Position numbers and translations under genes: made by a program. Positions 16,743 through 25,385 of a stretch of DNA of 64,000 nucleotides are shown here, one piece after another. How positions within the stretch are numbered: the stretch's first letter is position 1; each line of letters starts with the position of its first letter. Source of the stretch: Paraburkholderia youngii (GTDB lineage: Bacteria; Pseudomonadota; Gammaproteobacteria; Burkholderiales; Burkholderiaceae); assembly GCF_013366925.1 (NCBI RefSeq), contig NZ_JAALDK010000001.1:2797089-2861088 (forward strand). The letters are read 5' to 3'. The notes under the pieces were generated by a model, which saw nothing but the letters and a program-made list of their open reading frames with translations, did not search any database and was not told where the DNA came from.

Positions 16743-17732
16743 ATGGCCATCAAAAACCTTCTCCGCAAGCTCGATCTCACCACGCTGCAGCTCTTCCTCG
16801 CCGTGTTCGAAGAGGGCACGCTCACGCGTGCCGCCGAGCGCGAGGCGATCGCGGTGTCCGCCGCCAGCAAGCGGCTGGTCGAACTCGAACAGGCGGTCGG
16901 CGCGTCGCTATTTCAGCGCAACGCGCGCGGCATGACGCTGACGCCGGCCGGCGAAACGTTGCTGCATCACGCGCGCCGGGTGCTGCGCGACATCGAGAGC
17001 ATCGGCATCGAACTGGCCGGCCATGCTAGCGGCGTGCTCGGCTACGTGCGGATGATGGCGAACCTGTCGGCGATCGTCGAATTTCTGCCCGAAGATCTGC
17101 GCGCGTTCCAGTCGCTGCACGAACGCGTGAAGGTCGATCTCGAGGAGCGGCCGAGCGGCGGCGTCGTCAAAGCCATCGACGAAAGCCTCGCCGATCTCGG
17201 CATCTGTTCCGGCGACGCCGACACGCGCGAGCTGCACGTCGAGCACTACCGGCGCGATTCGCTCGTGATCGTGATGCGCGATGATCATCCGCTCGCGGCA
17301 CGCACGAGCATCGCGTTCACCGAAACGCTCGATGGCGATCACGTCGGCCTGCATTCGGCAAGCTCGATCAACGCGCGCACGCACCTCGCGGCGCGCCAGG
17401 CCGGCAAGCCGCTGCGGTTGCGCATCCACGTGCCGGGCTTCGATGCGGTTTGCCGGATGGTGCAGGCGGGCATGGGCGTCGGCGTGCTGCCGCAAAAGGT
17501 ATATCAGCTGATGGGCCGCCCGCTCGGTCTCGTCGGCATGCCGCTCGACGACGACTGGGCCGAGCGCAGCCTCGTGCTCGTCGTGCGCGACGTCGATGCG
17601 TTGTCGCCGGTGAGCCGGCTGCTGTTCGATCATCTGCGCACGGTCGAAGCGCGCGAAACGGCAGCGGACGCTCAACCCGAACCCGCTTCCATCACCACCG
17701 AAACACCGCGCAGGTCCCGCGGCCGCCGCTGA
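16743..17732 (+). CDS. LysR-family transcriptional regulator
   Basis: This 329-residue regulator has the N-terminal winged HTH (LTTLQLFLAVFEEGTLTRAA, then VSAASKRLVELEQAVGASLF) and a periplasmic-binding-like effector domain (about 95-300), plus a basic C-terminal tail (TPRRSRGRR). It lies immediately upstream of, and in the same direction as, the CoA-transferase, HMG-CoA-lyase-like and MFS genes and is probably their activator. A 14-bp perfect palindrome sits between its stop and the next gene. There is no divergent partner; the upstream side holds only the AraC remnant. Confidence 0.88.
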   Translation: MAIKNLLRKLDLTTLQLFLAVFEEGTLTRAAEREAIAVSAASKRLVELEQAVGASLFQRNARGMTLTPAGETLLHHARRVLRDIESIGIELAGHASGVLGYVRMMANLSAIVEFLPEDLRAFQSLHERVKVDLEERPSGGVVKAIDESLADLGICSGDADTRELHVEHYRRDSLVIVMRDDHPLAARTSIAFTETLDGDHVGLHSASSINARTHLAARQAGKPLRLRIHVPGFDAVCRMVQAGMGVGVLPQKVYQLMGRPLGLVGMPLDDDWAERSLVLVVRDVDALSPVSRLLFDHLRTVEARETAADAQPEPASITTETPRRSRGRR

Positions 17733-17739
17733 GCGTTCG

Positions 17740-17753
17740 CCGTTCGCGAACGG
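17740..17753. promoter_or_regulatory. 14-bp palindrome CCGTTCGCGAACGG, candidate operator
   Basis: A perfect palindrome lies 8 bp after the LysR stop and 84 bp before the CoA-transferase start. It could be the LysR binding site at an internal promoter. It lacks a T-run, so a terminator is less likely. Confidence 0.4.
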
Positions 17754-17836
17754 TCGTTGGCGAATTGCGGTTGGACGCCGCCACCACGCCGCTTCTAAGC
17801 TGTCTTCCAATACGAAACGAGTTCGGAGACAGCAAC

Positions 17837-19030
17837 ATGGATGGACCACTAAAGGGTATTCGTGTCGTCGAGATCGGCACGCTCATTGCCGCGCCGTTCG
17901 CCGCGCGACTGATGGCCGAATTCGGCGCCGACGTGATCAAGATCGAAGCGCCCGAAACTGGCGATCCCCTTCGCAAATGGCGCAAGCTGCATGAAGGCAC
18001 GTCGCTGTGGTGGTATCTGCAGTCGCGCAACAAGAAGTCCGTCTGCGTGAATCTGAAATCGGCCGATGGCGTCGAGGTCGTCAAGCGCCTCGCCGCCGAT
18101 GCCGACGTCATCATCGAAAATCTGCGTCCCGGTGCGCTCGAAAAGCTCGGCCTCGGCTGGGACGTGCTGCACGCGCTGAACCGGAGACTGACGATGGTGC
18201 GCATTTCCGGCTACGGTCAGTCCGGCCCGTATCGTGACCGTCCGGGCTTCGGTGCGATCGGCGAGGCGATGGGCGGCATCCGATACACGACCGGTGAAGT
18301 CGACGGCGCACCGGCGCGCGTCGGCGTGAGTCTCGGCGATTCGCTCGCGTCGCTGCACGGCGTGATCGGCGCGCTGATGTCGCTGCTGCGCGTGAAGACC
18401 GGCCAGGGCGAAGGGCAGGTGGTCGATGTGTCGCTCGTCGAGAGCGTGTTCAATCTGATGGAAAGCCTCGTGCCCGAATACGACCTGCTCGGCCATGTGC
18501 GCGAGCGCAGCGGCGGCGCGCTGCCGGGCATCGCCCCTTCGAACACCTATCGCACCGAGGACGACGGCTATGTCGTGATCGCCGGCAACAGCGATCCGAT
18601 CTTCAAGCGCCTGATGCATCTGATCGGCCGCCCCGATCTCGCCGACGATCCCGCGCTCGCGCACAACGACGGCCGCGTGAAGCAGGTCGCGCTGCTCGAT
18701 CAGGCGATCACCGAGTGGACCTCGCATCACGCGACCGAAGACGTGCTGGCCGCGCTCGAACGCGCCGAAGTGCCGGCGGGCCGCATCTATTCGGTGGCCG
18801 ACATCGTCGCTGATCCGCACTACCAGGCGCGCGACATGTTGCTGCAGGCGCAATTGCCGGGCGGCGCGTCGGTGAAGATGCCGGGCATCGTGCCCAAGCT
18901 GTCGGACACGCCGGGCGAAGTGCGCTGGCAAGGGCCGACGCTCGGCGAGCACACCGGCAGCGTGCTCAGCGAACTTGGATTCGCGAGCGAAGACATCGAG
19001 CGTCTCCGTCGCGAGGGAGCGGTGCAATGA
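17837..19030 (+). CDS. CaiB/BaiF-family CoA-transferase
   Basis: This 397-residue protein has the class III CoA-transferase fold (LKGIRVVEIGTLIAAPFAAR; DVIIENLRPGALEKLG). Where the catalytic Asp normally sits (GYD/AYD), this protein reads RPGFGAIGEAMGG, with Gly139. Some annotated family members share this pattern, so it may use a different residue or mechanism. Paired with the HMG-CoA-lyase-like enzyme (4-bp overlap), it probably loads CoA onto a branched or hydroxylated dicarboxylic acid such as 3-hydroxy-3-methylglutarate or a citramalate relative. The start follows an AGACAGCAAC leader with no strong ribosome-binding site. Confidence 0.85.
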   Translation: MDGPLKGIRVVEIGTLIAAPFAARLMAEFGADVIKIEAPETGDPLRKWRKLHEGTSLWWYLQSRNKKSVCVNLKSADGVEVVKRLAADADVIIENLRPGALEKLGLGWDVLHALNRRLTMVRISGYGQSGPYRDRPGFGAIGEAMGGIRYTTGEVDGAPARVGVSLGDSLASLHGVIGALMSLLRVKTGQGEGQVVDVSLVESVFNLMESLVPEYDLLGHVRERSGGALPGIAPSNTYRTEDDGYVVIAGNSDPIFKRLMHLIGRPDLADDPALAHNDGRVKQVALLDQAITEWTSHHATEDVLAALERAEVPAGRIYSVADIVADPHYQARDMLLQAQLPGGASVKMPGIVPKLSDTPGEVRWQGPTLGEHTGSVLSELGFASEDIERLRREGAVQ

Positions 19031-19992
19031 ATTCCTCGATCTTTTCCACGCGCGAGGCCGCGTCATTCGACCAGCTGATCGTGCAGGAAGTCGCCCCGCG
19101 CGATGGCCTGCAGATCGAACCCACCTGGGTTGAAACCGCCGACAAGATCGCGCTGATCGACGGGCTATCCACCTGCGGATTCACGCGTATCGAAGCGGGC
19201 TCGTTCGTGTCGCCGAAGGCGATTCCGGCGTTGCGCGACGGCGAGGCGGTGTTCCAGCGGATCGAGCGGCAACCCGGCGTGATCTATGTCGCGCTGGTGC
19301 CAAACCTGAAAGGCGCCGAGCGCGCGTTGTCCGCGCGCGCCGACGAACTGAACCTCGTAATGTCCGCGAGTCAGACGCATAACCGCGCGAACATGCGCAT
19401 GAGCTGCGAGTCGTCGCTCACGGCGTTCGACGACATCGTGCGTCGAGCGCTGGCCGCGGGCGTGCGGCTCAATGCGACCGTGGCGACCGCGTTCGGCTGT
19501 CCGTTCGAAGGGCGCATCGACGAAGACCGTGTGATCGGCATCGTCGACGCATATCGCGAGATGGGCATCGAGGGCATCACGCTCGCGGATACGACCGGCA
19601 TGGCGAATCCGCGCCAGGTCGCGCGGCTCGTCGCGCGCGTGCTCGAAACGCTGCCGGCCACGGCGCTCACGCTGCACTTCCATGACACGCGCGGCCTCGG
19701 TCTCGCCAACGTGCTCGCCGCATATGAAACCGGCGCGCGCCGCTTCGATGCGGCGCTCGGCGGCCTCGGCGGCTGCCCGTTCGCGCCGGGCGCGTCGGGC
19801 AACATCTGCACCGAAGACCTCGTGAACCTGTGCGACGAAATGGGCATCCCGACCGGGATCGACCTGCCGAAGCTGCTCGCGCTGTCGCGCGGCTTGCCTG
19901 CATTGCTCGGCCACGACGTGCCGGGGCAAGTCGCCAAAGCAGGCCGCAATTGCGATTTGCATCCGGTGCCCGACTACGTTCGACAGATCTGA
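19027..19992 (+). CDS. Hydroxymethylglutaryl-CoA lyase family protein
   Basis: This 321-residue TIM-barrel lyase carries the family's catalytic residues: Arg/Asp in APRDGLQ, the metal-binding His in HFHDTRG, and the flexible-loop Cys in GLGGCPFAPGASGN. Family members cleave HMG-CoA to acetyl-CoA and acetoacetate, or citramalyl-CoA-type esters. The 4-bp overlap with the CoA-transferase and the MFS gene 76 bp downstream make a complete route: import, CoA loading, retro-aldol cleavage. Leucine catabolism is less likely because the liu genes are absent here. The natural acid is inferred. Confidence 0.88.
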   Translation: MNSSIFSTREAASFDQLIVQEVAPRDGLQIEPTWVETADKIALIDGLSTCGFTRIEAGSFVSPKAIPALRDGEAVFQRIERQPGVIYVALVPNLKGAERALSARADELNLVMSASQTHNRANMRMSCESSLTAFDDIVRRALAAGVRLNATVATAFGCPFEGRIDEDRVIGIVDAYREMGIEGITLADTTGMANPRQVARLVARVLETLPATALTLHFHDTRGLGLANVLAAYETGARRFDAALGGLGGCPFAPGASGNICTEDLVNLCDEMGIPTGIDLPKLLALSRGLPALLGHDVPGQVAKAGRNCDLHPVPDYVRQI

Positions 19993-20068
19993 ACCGAACC
20001 CCGACAAACAACCCCTCAACCGATCAAACGACCGGACGGCACCGCCGAATCCGGCATTGGAGACAAGC

Positions 20069-21400
20069 ATGAGCGACCTGGGCGTAGCGGCGGGCAGTAC
20101 CCGCGAACATGGCGCGGACGATCTCGCGGCGATCGTCCGCAAAGTTGCGTGGCGGCTGATGCCGCTCATCATGATCTGCTATCTGTTCGCGTTCTTCGAC
20201 CGCATCAATATCAGCTTCGCAAAGTTCCAGCTGCAAAGCGATCTGGGCTTGTCCGATACCGCGTACGGTCTCGGCGCGAGTCTGTTCGTGATCGGCTACG
20301 TGCTGTTCGAGGTGCCGAGCAACCTTTTCCTGTACAAGGTGGGCGCGCGACGCTGGATCGCGCGGATCATGATTTCGTGGGGACTCGCGACCGCGGCGAT
20401 GGTGTTCGTCAACAACGAATGGCAGTTCTACGGGCTGCGCTTCGTGATCGGCGCGATGGAAGCGGGCTTCGCGCCCGGCGTGCTGTACTACCTGACGCTG
20501 TGGTTTCCGACCGAATATCGCGGCCGCATCACGTCGATGCTGTTTCTCGCCTCGGCGTTTTCGGGGCTGGTCGGTGCGCCGCTCGCTGGGCTCGTGATCG
20601 GCCATATGGACGGCGTGCTCGGCATGCCGGGCTGGCACTGGCTGTTCCTGCTCGGCGGCTTGCCGTGTGTGGTGCTCGGTTTGCTGGTGCTGAAGCTGCT
20701 GAAGGATCGCATCGACGATGCAGGCTGGCTGTCCTCGGCGGAGAAGAGCTTGCTCGCCGGGCAGATCGCGCAGCAAAGCCGCCCGGCGCCGACCGGCCAT
20801 TCGCTGCTGGGCGCGCTGAAAACGCCGGGCTTCCTGACCCTCGGACTCGTGTACTTCCTGATTCAGATCGCGTCGTACGGTCTGAATTTCTGGGCACCGC
20901 ATCTGATTCACGTGGCGGGCACGAAGAATCCCACTGTAGTCGGCCTGCTGACGGCGGTGCCTTATGTGTGCGGCGCGATCTGCATGGTGGTGGTCGGGCG
21001 CCTGTCGGACGCGAGCGGCGAGCGGCGCAAGTTCGTGTTCGGGCTGCTGTTGATGTCGGCGCTCGGCTTCTTCGCCGCGGGCTACTTCGACAAGCAGACC
21101 GCCCTGCTGGTGGTCGCGCTTGCGGTGATGGGCGCGGGCGTGGTCGCATCGATTCCGGCATTCTGGGCGCTGCCGCCCAAGCTGCTGACGGGCGCGGGCG
21201 CCGCGGGCGGTATCGCGTTGATCAACACGCTCGGGCAACTCGGCGGGATCGTGAGCCCGGTGATGGTGGGCCGTGTGAAGGATCTGACCGGCAGCACGAC
21301 GCCGGCGCTGTATGTGATCGGCACGATGAGCGTGGTATGCGCGCTGATCGTGCTGTATGGGCTGCCGGAGTCGCTGCGCAGCCGTGAAACGACGCAGTGA
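20069..21400 (+). CDS. MFS transporter, anion:cation symporter type
   Basis: This 443-residue, 12-helix carrier has the ACS-family start (WRLMPLIMICYLFAFFDRIN) and motif FEVPSNLFLYKVGARRW. Relatives import tartrate, phthalate, glucarate and other organic acids. The ATG at 20069 has GGAGA about 7 bp upstream; the frame also opens 12 bp earlier. It ends the LysR-led operon and probably takes up the acid handled by the two preceding enzymes. Confidence 0.87.
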   Translation: MSDLGVAAGSTREHGADDLAAIVRKVAWRLMPLIMICYLFAFFDRINISFAKFQLQSDLGLSDTAYGLGASLFVIGYVLFEVPSNLFLYKVGARRWIARIMISWGLATAAMVFVNNEWQFYGLRFVIGAMEAGFAPGVLYYLTLWFPTEYRGRITSMLFLASAFSGLVGAPLAGLVIGHMDGVLGMPGWHWLFLLGGLPCVVLGLLVLKLLKDRIDDAGWLSSAEKSLLAGQIAQQSRPAPTGHSLLGALKTPGFLTLGLVYFLIQIASYGLNFWAPHLIHVAGTKNPTVVGLLTAVPYVCGAICMVVVGRLSDASGERRKFVFGLLLMSALGFFAAGYFDKQTALLVVALAVMGAGVVASIPAFWALPPKLLTGAGAAGGIALINTLGQLGGIVSPVMVGRVKDLTGSTTPALYVIGTMSVVCALIVLYGLPESLRSRETTQ

Positions 21401-21481
21401 AATCGATGTGGACAGCGCGGTCGTTCGCTTGCATCACACGACGTGCCGCGCCGCTGCCCGCTCCCGCATCCGCGAGCGATA

Positions 21482-21510
21482 GGCCTGCCGCATCAATCAC
21501 TTGGCAGGCC
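21482..21510. other. 8-bp stem hairpin after the MFS gene
   Basis: GGCCTGCC (21482-21489) and GGCAGGCC (21503-21510) form a perfect 8-bp stem with a 13-base loop, 81 bp after the MFS stop. There is no T-run, so its role as a terminator is uncertain. Confidence 0.4.
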
Positions 21511-21739
21511 TGTGCGCAGGTTGTCCACAAGCTTGTTCCCAAATTATGTGGACAACTGGTCTTCGAGGTTGGTCCGACTGATACGGCATCCTTGCCAAGC
21601 CCGCTCTCCGCTATCACGGACTCCGTAGCGACGCTCGCTGCCTACGCGTGCACCGCGCGCGGATAGTTCTCACGCTTCAAGCACTTAAGCTCGCTGTGCG
21701 AAGGTTGTCCACAGGTTTGCCAACAATTTAGGTGGACAA
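21511..21739 (+). repeat. Two direct copies of a 45-bp element, each with a GTTGTCCACA inverted repeat
   Basis: The elements at 21511-21555 and 21695-21739 share most positions (TGTGCG-N-AGGTTGTCCACA, then TTG, AA-N-TTA and GTGGACAA). Copy one contains a 10-bp perfect inverted repeat, GTTGTCCACA (21520-21529) and TGTGGACAAC (21547-21556). Copy two has TTGTCCAC (21705-21712) and GTGGACAA (21732-21739). The half-site TTGTCCACA differs from a DnaA box (TTATCCACA) at one base. The gap 21401-21793 otherwise holds only the hairpin at 21482-21510. Confidence 0.6.
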
Positions 21740-21793
21740 GTTTTGTTTGCCGATGGGGTGACGAGGAGCGGGACTCGGCATCGGTTGGCCGCA

Positions 21794-22525
21794 TCACGCC
21801 TTCAACACGGAGGCCGAAGCGACCACTTCCTCCTGCACCGGCACCTGCAAAACCGCATCCCGCTTATCGAGCAGATGTTGACGCAAAATCGCGCTGAGCT
21901 TCTTGCCGTCGCGAGCCTCGAGCGCCTTCAGCATTTCATCGTGATCGTGAATCGCTCGGTCCCACTTCGGCGTCTGATAGTTCGAGCGAAAGCGCAGCGC
22001 CTGCAGCCGCCGGTTGACCGACACATAGGTCTGTCGCAGCGCTGAATTCCTCGCCGCTTCGTTGATCTTGTCGTGAATCGCCTGGTTGCGGCTGTAGTAG
22101 CCCGGCAGATCGTTCTGCGCGCGGCACGCGAGCATCGCGTAATGCAGGGCCTTGATTTCGGCGAGTTCGGCCGCCGTGATGCGTTCGGCTGCGAGTTCGC
22201 CCGAAAACGCTTCGAGGCCGCTCATCAATTCGAAGGTTTCGCGCACTTCCGCCTCCGACATTTTCGACACCGACGCGCCCCGATTCGGCGAAATCTCGAT
22301 CAAACCCTCGGCGGCCAGCACCTTCAGCGCCTCGCGCAGCGGTGTGCGCGAAATGCCGAGCGTTTCGCACAACTCGCGCTCGTTCAGTTTCTTGCCGGGC
22401 TCCAGCACCCCCTCGACGATAAAGCGGCGGATGTGCTCCACCACCGTGTCATGCAGGCGCTGACGCTCGACCTTCGGCATCAGCGGGGCAGCGGTCACAC
22501 CCGCGTCGACATCCGAATTTTGCAT
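21794..22525 (-). CDS. GntR-family regulator, FCD subfamily
   Basis: This 243-residue regulator has a GntR winged HTH at about 20-90 (LRRFIVEG-like start, LNERELCETLGISRTPLREA, GLIEISPNRGASV) and an FCD ligand domain at about 95-225 with its metal/acid-binding Asp and His residues (NQAIHDKI, IHDHDEML). It is divergent from the aminotransferase operon and probably represses it. The ATG at 22525 follows a TAGGA site, and this start codon lies inside a TTTTG-N4-CAAAA sequence, one of two such sites in the divergent region, consistent with autoregulation. Confidence 0.88.
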   Translation of the reverse strand: MQNSDVDAGVTAAPLMPKVERQRLHDTVVEHIRRFIVEGVLEPGKKLNERELCETLGISRTPLREALKVLAAEGLIEISPNRGASVSKMSEAEVRETFELMSGLEAFSGELAAERITAAELAEIKALHYAMLACRAQNDLPGYYSRNQAIHDKINEAARNSALRQTYVSVNRRLQALRFRSNYQTPKWDRAIHDHDEMLKALEARDGKKLSAILRQHLLDKRDAVLQVPVQEEVVASASVLKA

Positions 22526-22531
22526 ACAAAA
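22518..22531. promoter_or_regulatory. Operator-like site TTTTG-N4-CAAAA at the GntR start
   Basis: On the minus strand the sequence TTTTGTATGCAAAA spans the GntR start codon. It is a near-palindrome of the kind bound by FCD-GntR dimers, and the same motif recurs at about 22663-22676 facing the aminotransferase. Position is estimated by eye to within a base. Confidence 0.5.
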
Positions 22532-22662
22532 ATCCTAAGCGTTACATGATGTGGGATTTTATCGGAACCATATCGATTAGTTAATCAAGCGCAAACGCGG
22601 GTAAACACGGGCCTCAACGAGCATATTTCGTCTTGGGGGCGTCACGGTTCTTCTGATACAGT

Positions 22663-22676
22663 TTTTTGAATGCAAA
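22663..22676. promoter_or_regulatory. Operator-like site TTTTG-N4-CAAAA upstream of the aminotransferase
   Basis: TTTTGAATGCAAAA lies about 20-35 bp before the likely start codon at 22697, in the 5' leader. With its partner at the GntR start it frames the 170-bp divergent promoter region, as expected for a repressor that closes both promoters. Confidence 0.5.
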
Positions 22677-22696
22677 ATTCAAATCGGAGGAGCCCG

Positions 22697-23917
22697 ATGC
22701 TGAAGCTAGATTTTCATCCCGCTGGCCGTCACTTCCTGCAGATTCCGGGGCCGAGTCCGGTGCCCGATCGCATCCTCCGCGCGATGAGCTATCCGACCAT
22801 CGACCACCGCGGCCCCGAGTTTGGCGAACTGGGTCTCAAGGTGCTCGACGGCATCAAGGAGATCTTCAAGACGCAGCAGCCGGTCGTCATCTATCCGGCG
22901 TCCGGCACGGGCGCATGGGAAGCCGCGTTGTCGAATACGCTGAGCCCCGGCGATCACGTGCTGATGTTCGAGACCGGCCACTTCGCGACGCTCTGGAAAA
23001 AGATGGCCGAGAAGCTCGGCCTGAAGCCCGAGTTCCTGGGTCTGCCAGGCATCGAAGGCTGGCGGCGCGGCGTGCAGCCGCAGATGATCGAAGAGCGCCT
23101 GCGCGCCGACCCGCAGCATGCGATCAAGGCGGTCTGCGTCGTGCACAACGAAACCTCGACCGGCGTCACGTCCAACATCGCCGCCGTGCGTCGCGCGATC
23201 GACGCCGCGGGTCATCCGGCGCTGCTGCTCGTCGATACGATCTCCGGTCTCGCGTGTGCCGATTACCGCCACGACGAATGGGGCGTCGACGTGACCGTGT
23301 CGGGCTCGCAAAAGGGCTTGATGCTGCCGCCGGGCATCAGCTTCAACGCGATCTCGCCGAAGGCGATGGCCGCCAACCAGCACGCGAAGCTGCCGCGCAG
23401 CTTCTGGGACTGGTCGGAAATCGTCGAAATGAACAAGACCGGCTACTGGCCGTACACGCCGAACACGAACCTGCTGTACGGCCTGCACGAAGCGATCGAG
23501 ATGATTCTCGGCGAAGGGCTCGACAACGTGTTCGCGCGTCACGAGCGGCTCGCCGAAGCGACTCGCCGCGCGGTGCGTGCGTGGGGGCTCGAAATCCAGT
23601 GCGCCGATCCCGCCGTTTATAGCCCGGTGCTGACGGGCGTGATGATGCCCGACGGCGTCGATGCCGACGCGGTGCGCAAGCTGATCTACGAGCGCTTCGA
23701 CATGTCGCTCGGCACGGGCCTCGGCAAGATGAAAGGCCGCATGTTCCGCATCGGTCATCTCGGCGATTGCAACGACTTGACGCTGCTCGCGACCCTGGCC
23801 GGCTGCGAAATGGGTCTGCGGCTTGCTGGCGTGCCGATCAAGCAAAGCGGCATGCCGGCCGCGATGGAGTGGCTGAGCCAGGCACCGAAGACGCCGGGGT
23901 TGAAGGCCGCGGCATAA
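22697..23917 (+). CDS. Class V aminotransferase, serine-glyoxylate/alanine-glyoxylate type
   Basis: This 406-residue PLP enzyme has the fold-type I features of the serine-glyoxylate aminotransferase group: FLQIPGPSPVP near the N-terminus, YPASGTGAWEAAL (66-78), HNETSTGV, the cofactor Asp in LLVDTISG and the Schiff-base Lys206 in SGSQKGLMLPPG. The ATG at 22697 has GGAGGAG 5 bp upstream; a longer frame from 22670 starts inside the putative operator. Family members move the amino group of Ser or Ala to glyoxylate. Carrier, hydratase-family and 2-hydroxyacid dehydrogenase genes follow, so a hydroxy- or keto-acid from a dissimilated amino acid is likely. Confidence 0.87.
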   Translation: MLKLDFHPAGRHFLQIPGPSPVPDRILRAMSYPTIDHRGPEFGELGLKVLDGIKEIFKTQQPVVIYPASGTGAWEAALSNTLSPGDHVLMFETGHFATLWKKMAEKLGLKPEFLGLPGIEGWRRGVQPQMIEERLRADPQHAIKAVCVVHNETSTGVTSNIAAVRRAIDAAGHPALLLVDTISGLACADYRHDEWGVDVTVSGSQKGLMLPPGISFNAISPKAMAANQHAKLPRSFWDWSEIVEMNKTGYWPYTPNTNLLYGLHEAIEMILGEGLDNVFARHERLAEATRRAVRAWGLEIQCADPAVYSPVLTGVMMPDGVDADAVRKLIYERFDMSLGTGLGKMKGRMFRIGHLGDCNDLTLLATLAGCEMGLRLAGVPIKQSGMPAAMEWLSQAPKTPGLKAAA

Positions 23918-24095
23918 GCGCCAGCAGCAGGAAACAGCCCGCAACACCAGGGAGCGCATTTCTCATCGAGCCGCGCGCAGAACGCGGCCACAACCACATG
24001 CAATGCGTCCATAACGGCTGTCGCGGCCGACGGGCGACGACGCAGCGCGCCACTTCAGGCGCGCCGTCGACACATGCCACGGAGAGAGAGAGACG

Positions 24096-25382
24096 ATGAA
24101 ACGGTTTCGTTTGACCAGTGCGACCAGTATCGTTCTAGTGATGCTGTGCATCATGTACTTCATCACGTACCTCGATCGCGTGAACGTCAGCACCGCGGCC
24201 GCGGGTTTCGGCAAGGAATTCAATCTCACGCATACGCAGGTCGGCCTCGTGTTCTCGGCTTTCGCGTATCCGTATCTGCTGTTTCAGGTGATCGGCGGCT
24301 GGGTCAGCGATCGTTTCGGCGCACGACGCACGCTGCTGTTTTGCGGTGCGATCTGGGGTCTCGCGACGGTGTTCACGGGCCTCGCGGGCGGCCTCGCTTC
24401 GTTGCTCGCCGCGCGGCTCGTGCTCGGTTTCGGCGAAGGCGCGACGTTCCCGGCGGCAACATCGGCGATGTCGCGCTGGGTCGCGAAAGAAAAACGCGGC
24501 TTCGCGCAGGGCATCACGCACGCGGCGTCGCGAGTCGGCAATGCGGTCGCGCCGGCCCTCATCGTGCTCGTGATGACCACGTGGGGCTGGCGCGAATCGT
24601 TCTATATCTGCGGCGCGCTGAGCCTGGTGTGGGTCGCCCTGTGGGCGATCACGTTCACCGAGCATCCGAAAGATCATCCGCGCATCACGCCCGAGGAACT
24701 CGCGGTGCTGCCCGCGGTGAAGCCGAAAGTCGCAGGCCTGCCGTGGGGCAAGCTGTTTCGTCGCATGACGCCGGTCACGATCGTCTACTTCTGCTACGGC
24801 TGGACGCTGTGGCTGTTCCTGAGCTGGATTCCGCTGTACTTCCTGCATAACCATCATCTGCAGTTGCAGAAGTCGGCGATCTTCGCGTCGGTCGTGTTCT
24901 TCGCCGGCGTGATCGGCGATACGCTCGGCGGCCTCGTCACCGATGCGATTTTCAAGCGTACCGGCAGCCTCAAACGCGCGCGCAGCTGGATGGTGTCGGT
25001 GTGCATGCTGTTCTGCCTGCTGTCGCTGATTCCGTTGATGTTCACGCATGACCTGACGCTGTCGATCGCCTGTCTCGCGTCGGGCTTCTTTTTCGCCGAG
25101 ATGACGATCGGCCCGATGTGGGCGATCCCGATGGATATCGCGCCGGAATTCTCCGGCACCGCGAGCGGCATGATGAACACGGGCTCGGCGCTCGCCGCGA
25201 TCATCTCGCCGGTGATGGGCGGCTTCCTGATCGACCATTTCGGCAACTGGGATCTGCCGTTCGTCGGCAGCATGTTGCTAATGGGCATCGGCGTCGTGCT
25301 TGCGTTCCGCATGCAGCCGGAGAGCCGCTTCGAACTCAGCGCGTCGGAGAAGGCGCAGGTTTCCACCCGGTTAGGCGCGTAA
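24096..25382 (+). CDS. MFS transporter, sugar-acid (glucarate-like) type
   Basis: This 428-residue 12-helix carrier has the anion:cation symporter start (YFITYLDRVNVSTAAAGF) and GGWVSDRFGARRTLL. Relatives import glucarate, galactonate and hexuronates. GGAGAGAGAGACG lies directly before the ATG. It follows the aminotransferase by 178 bp and ends 4 bp before the hydratase-family gene, so it shares their transcript and probably imports the starting compound. Confidence 0.87.
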   Translation: MKRFRLTSATSIVLVMLCIMYFITYLDRVNVSTAAAGFGKEFNLTHTQVGLVFSAFAYPYLLFQVIGGWVSDRFGARRTLLFCGAIWGLATVFTGLAGGLASLLAARLVLGFGEGATFPAATSAMSRWVAKEKRGFAQGITHAASRVGNAVAPALIVLVMTTWGWRESFYICGALSLVWVALWAITFTEHPKDHPRITPEELAVLPAVKPKVAGLPWGKLFRRMTPVTIVYFCYGWTLWLFLSWIPLYFLHNHHLQLQKSAIFASVVFFAGVIGDTLGGLVTDAIFKRTGSLKRARSWMVSVCMLFCLLSLIPLMFTHDLTLSIACLASGFFFAEMTIGPMWAIPMDIAPEFSGTASGMMNTGSALAAIISPVMGGFLIDHFGNWDLPFVGSMLLMGIGVVLAFRMQPESRFELSASEKAQVSTRLGA

Positions 25383-25385
25383 AAC

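Noticed and set aside
21511..21739. Replication origin with DnaA boxes
   Set aside because: The half-sites differ from the DnaA consensus at one base and no replication or partition gene is nearby.
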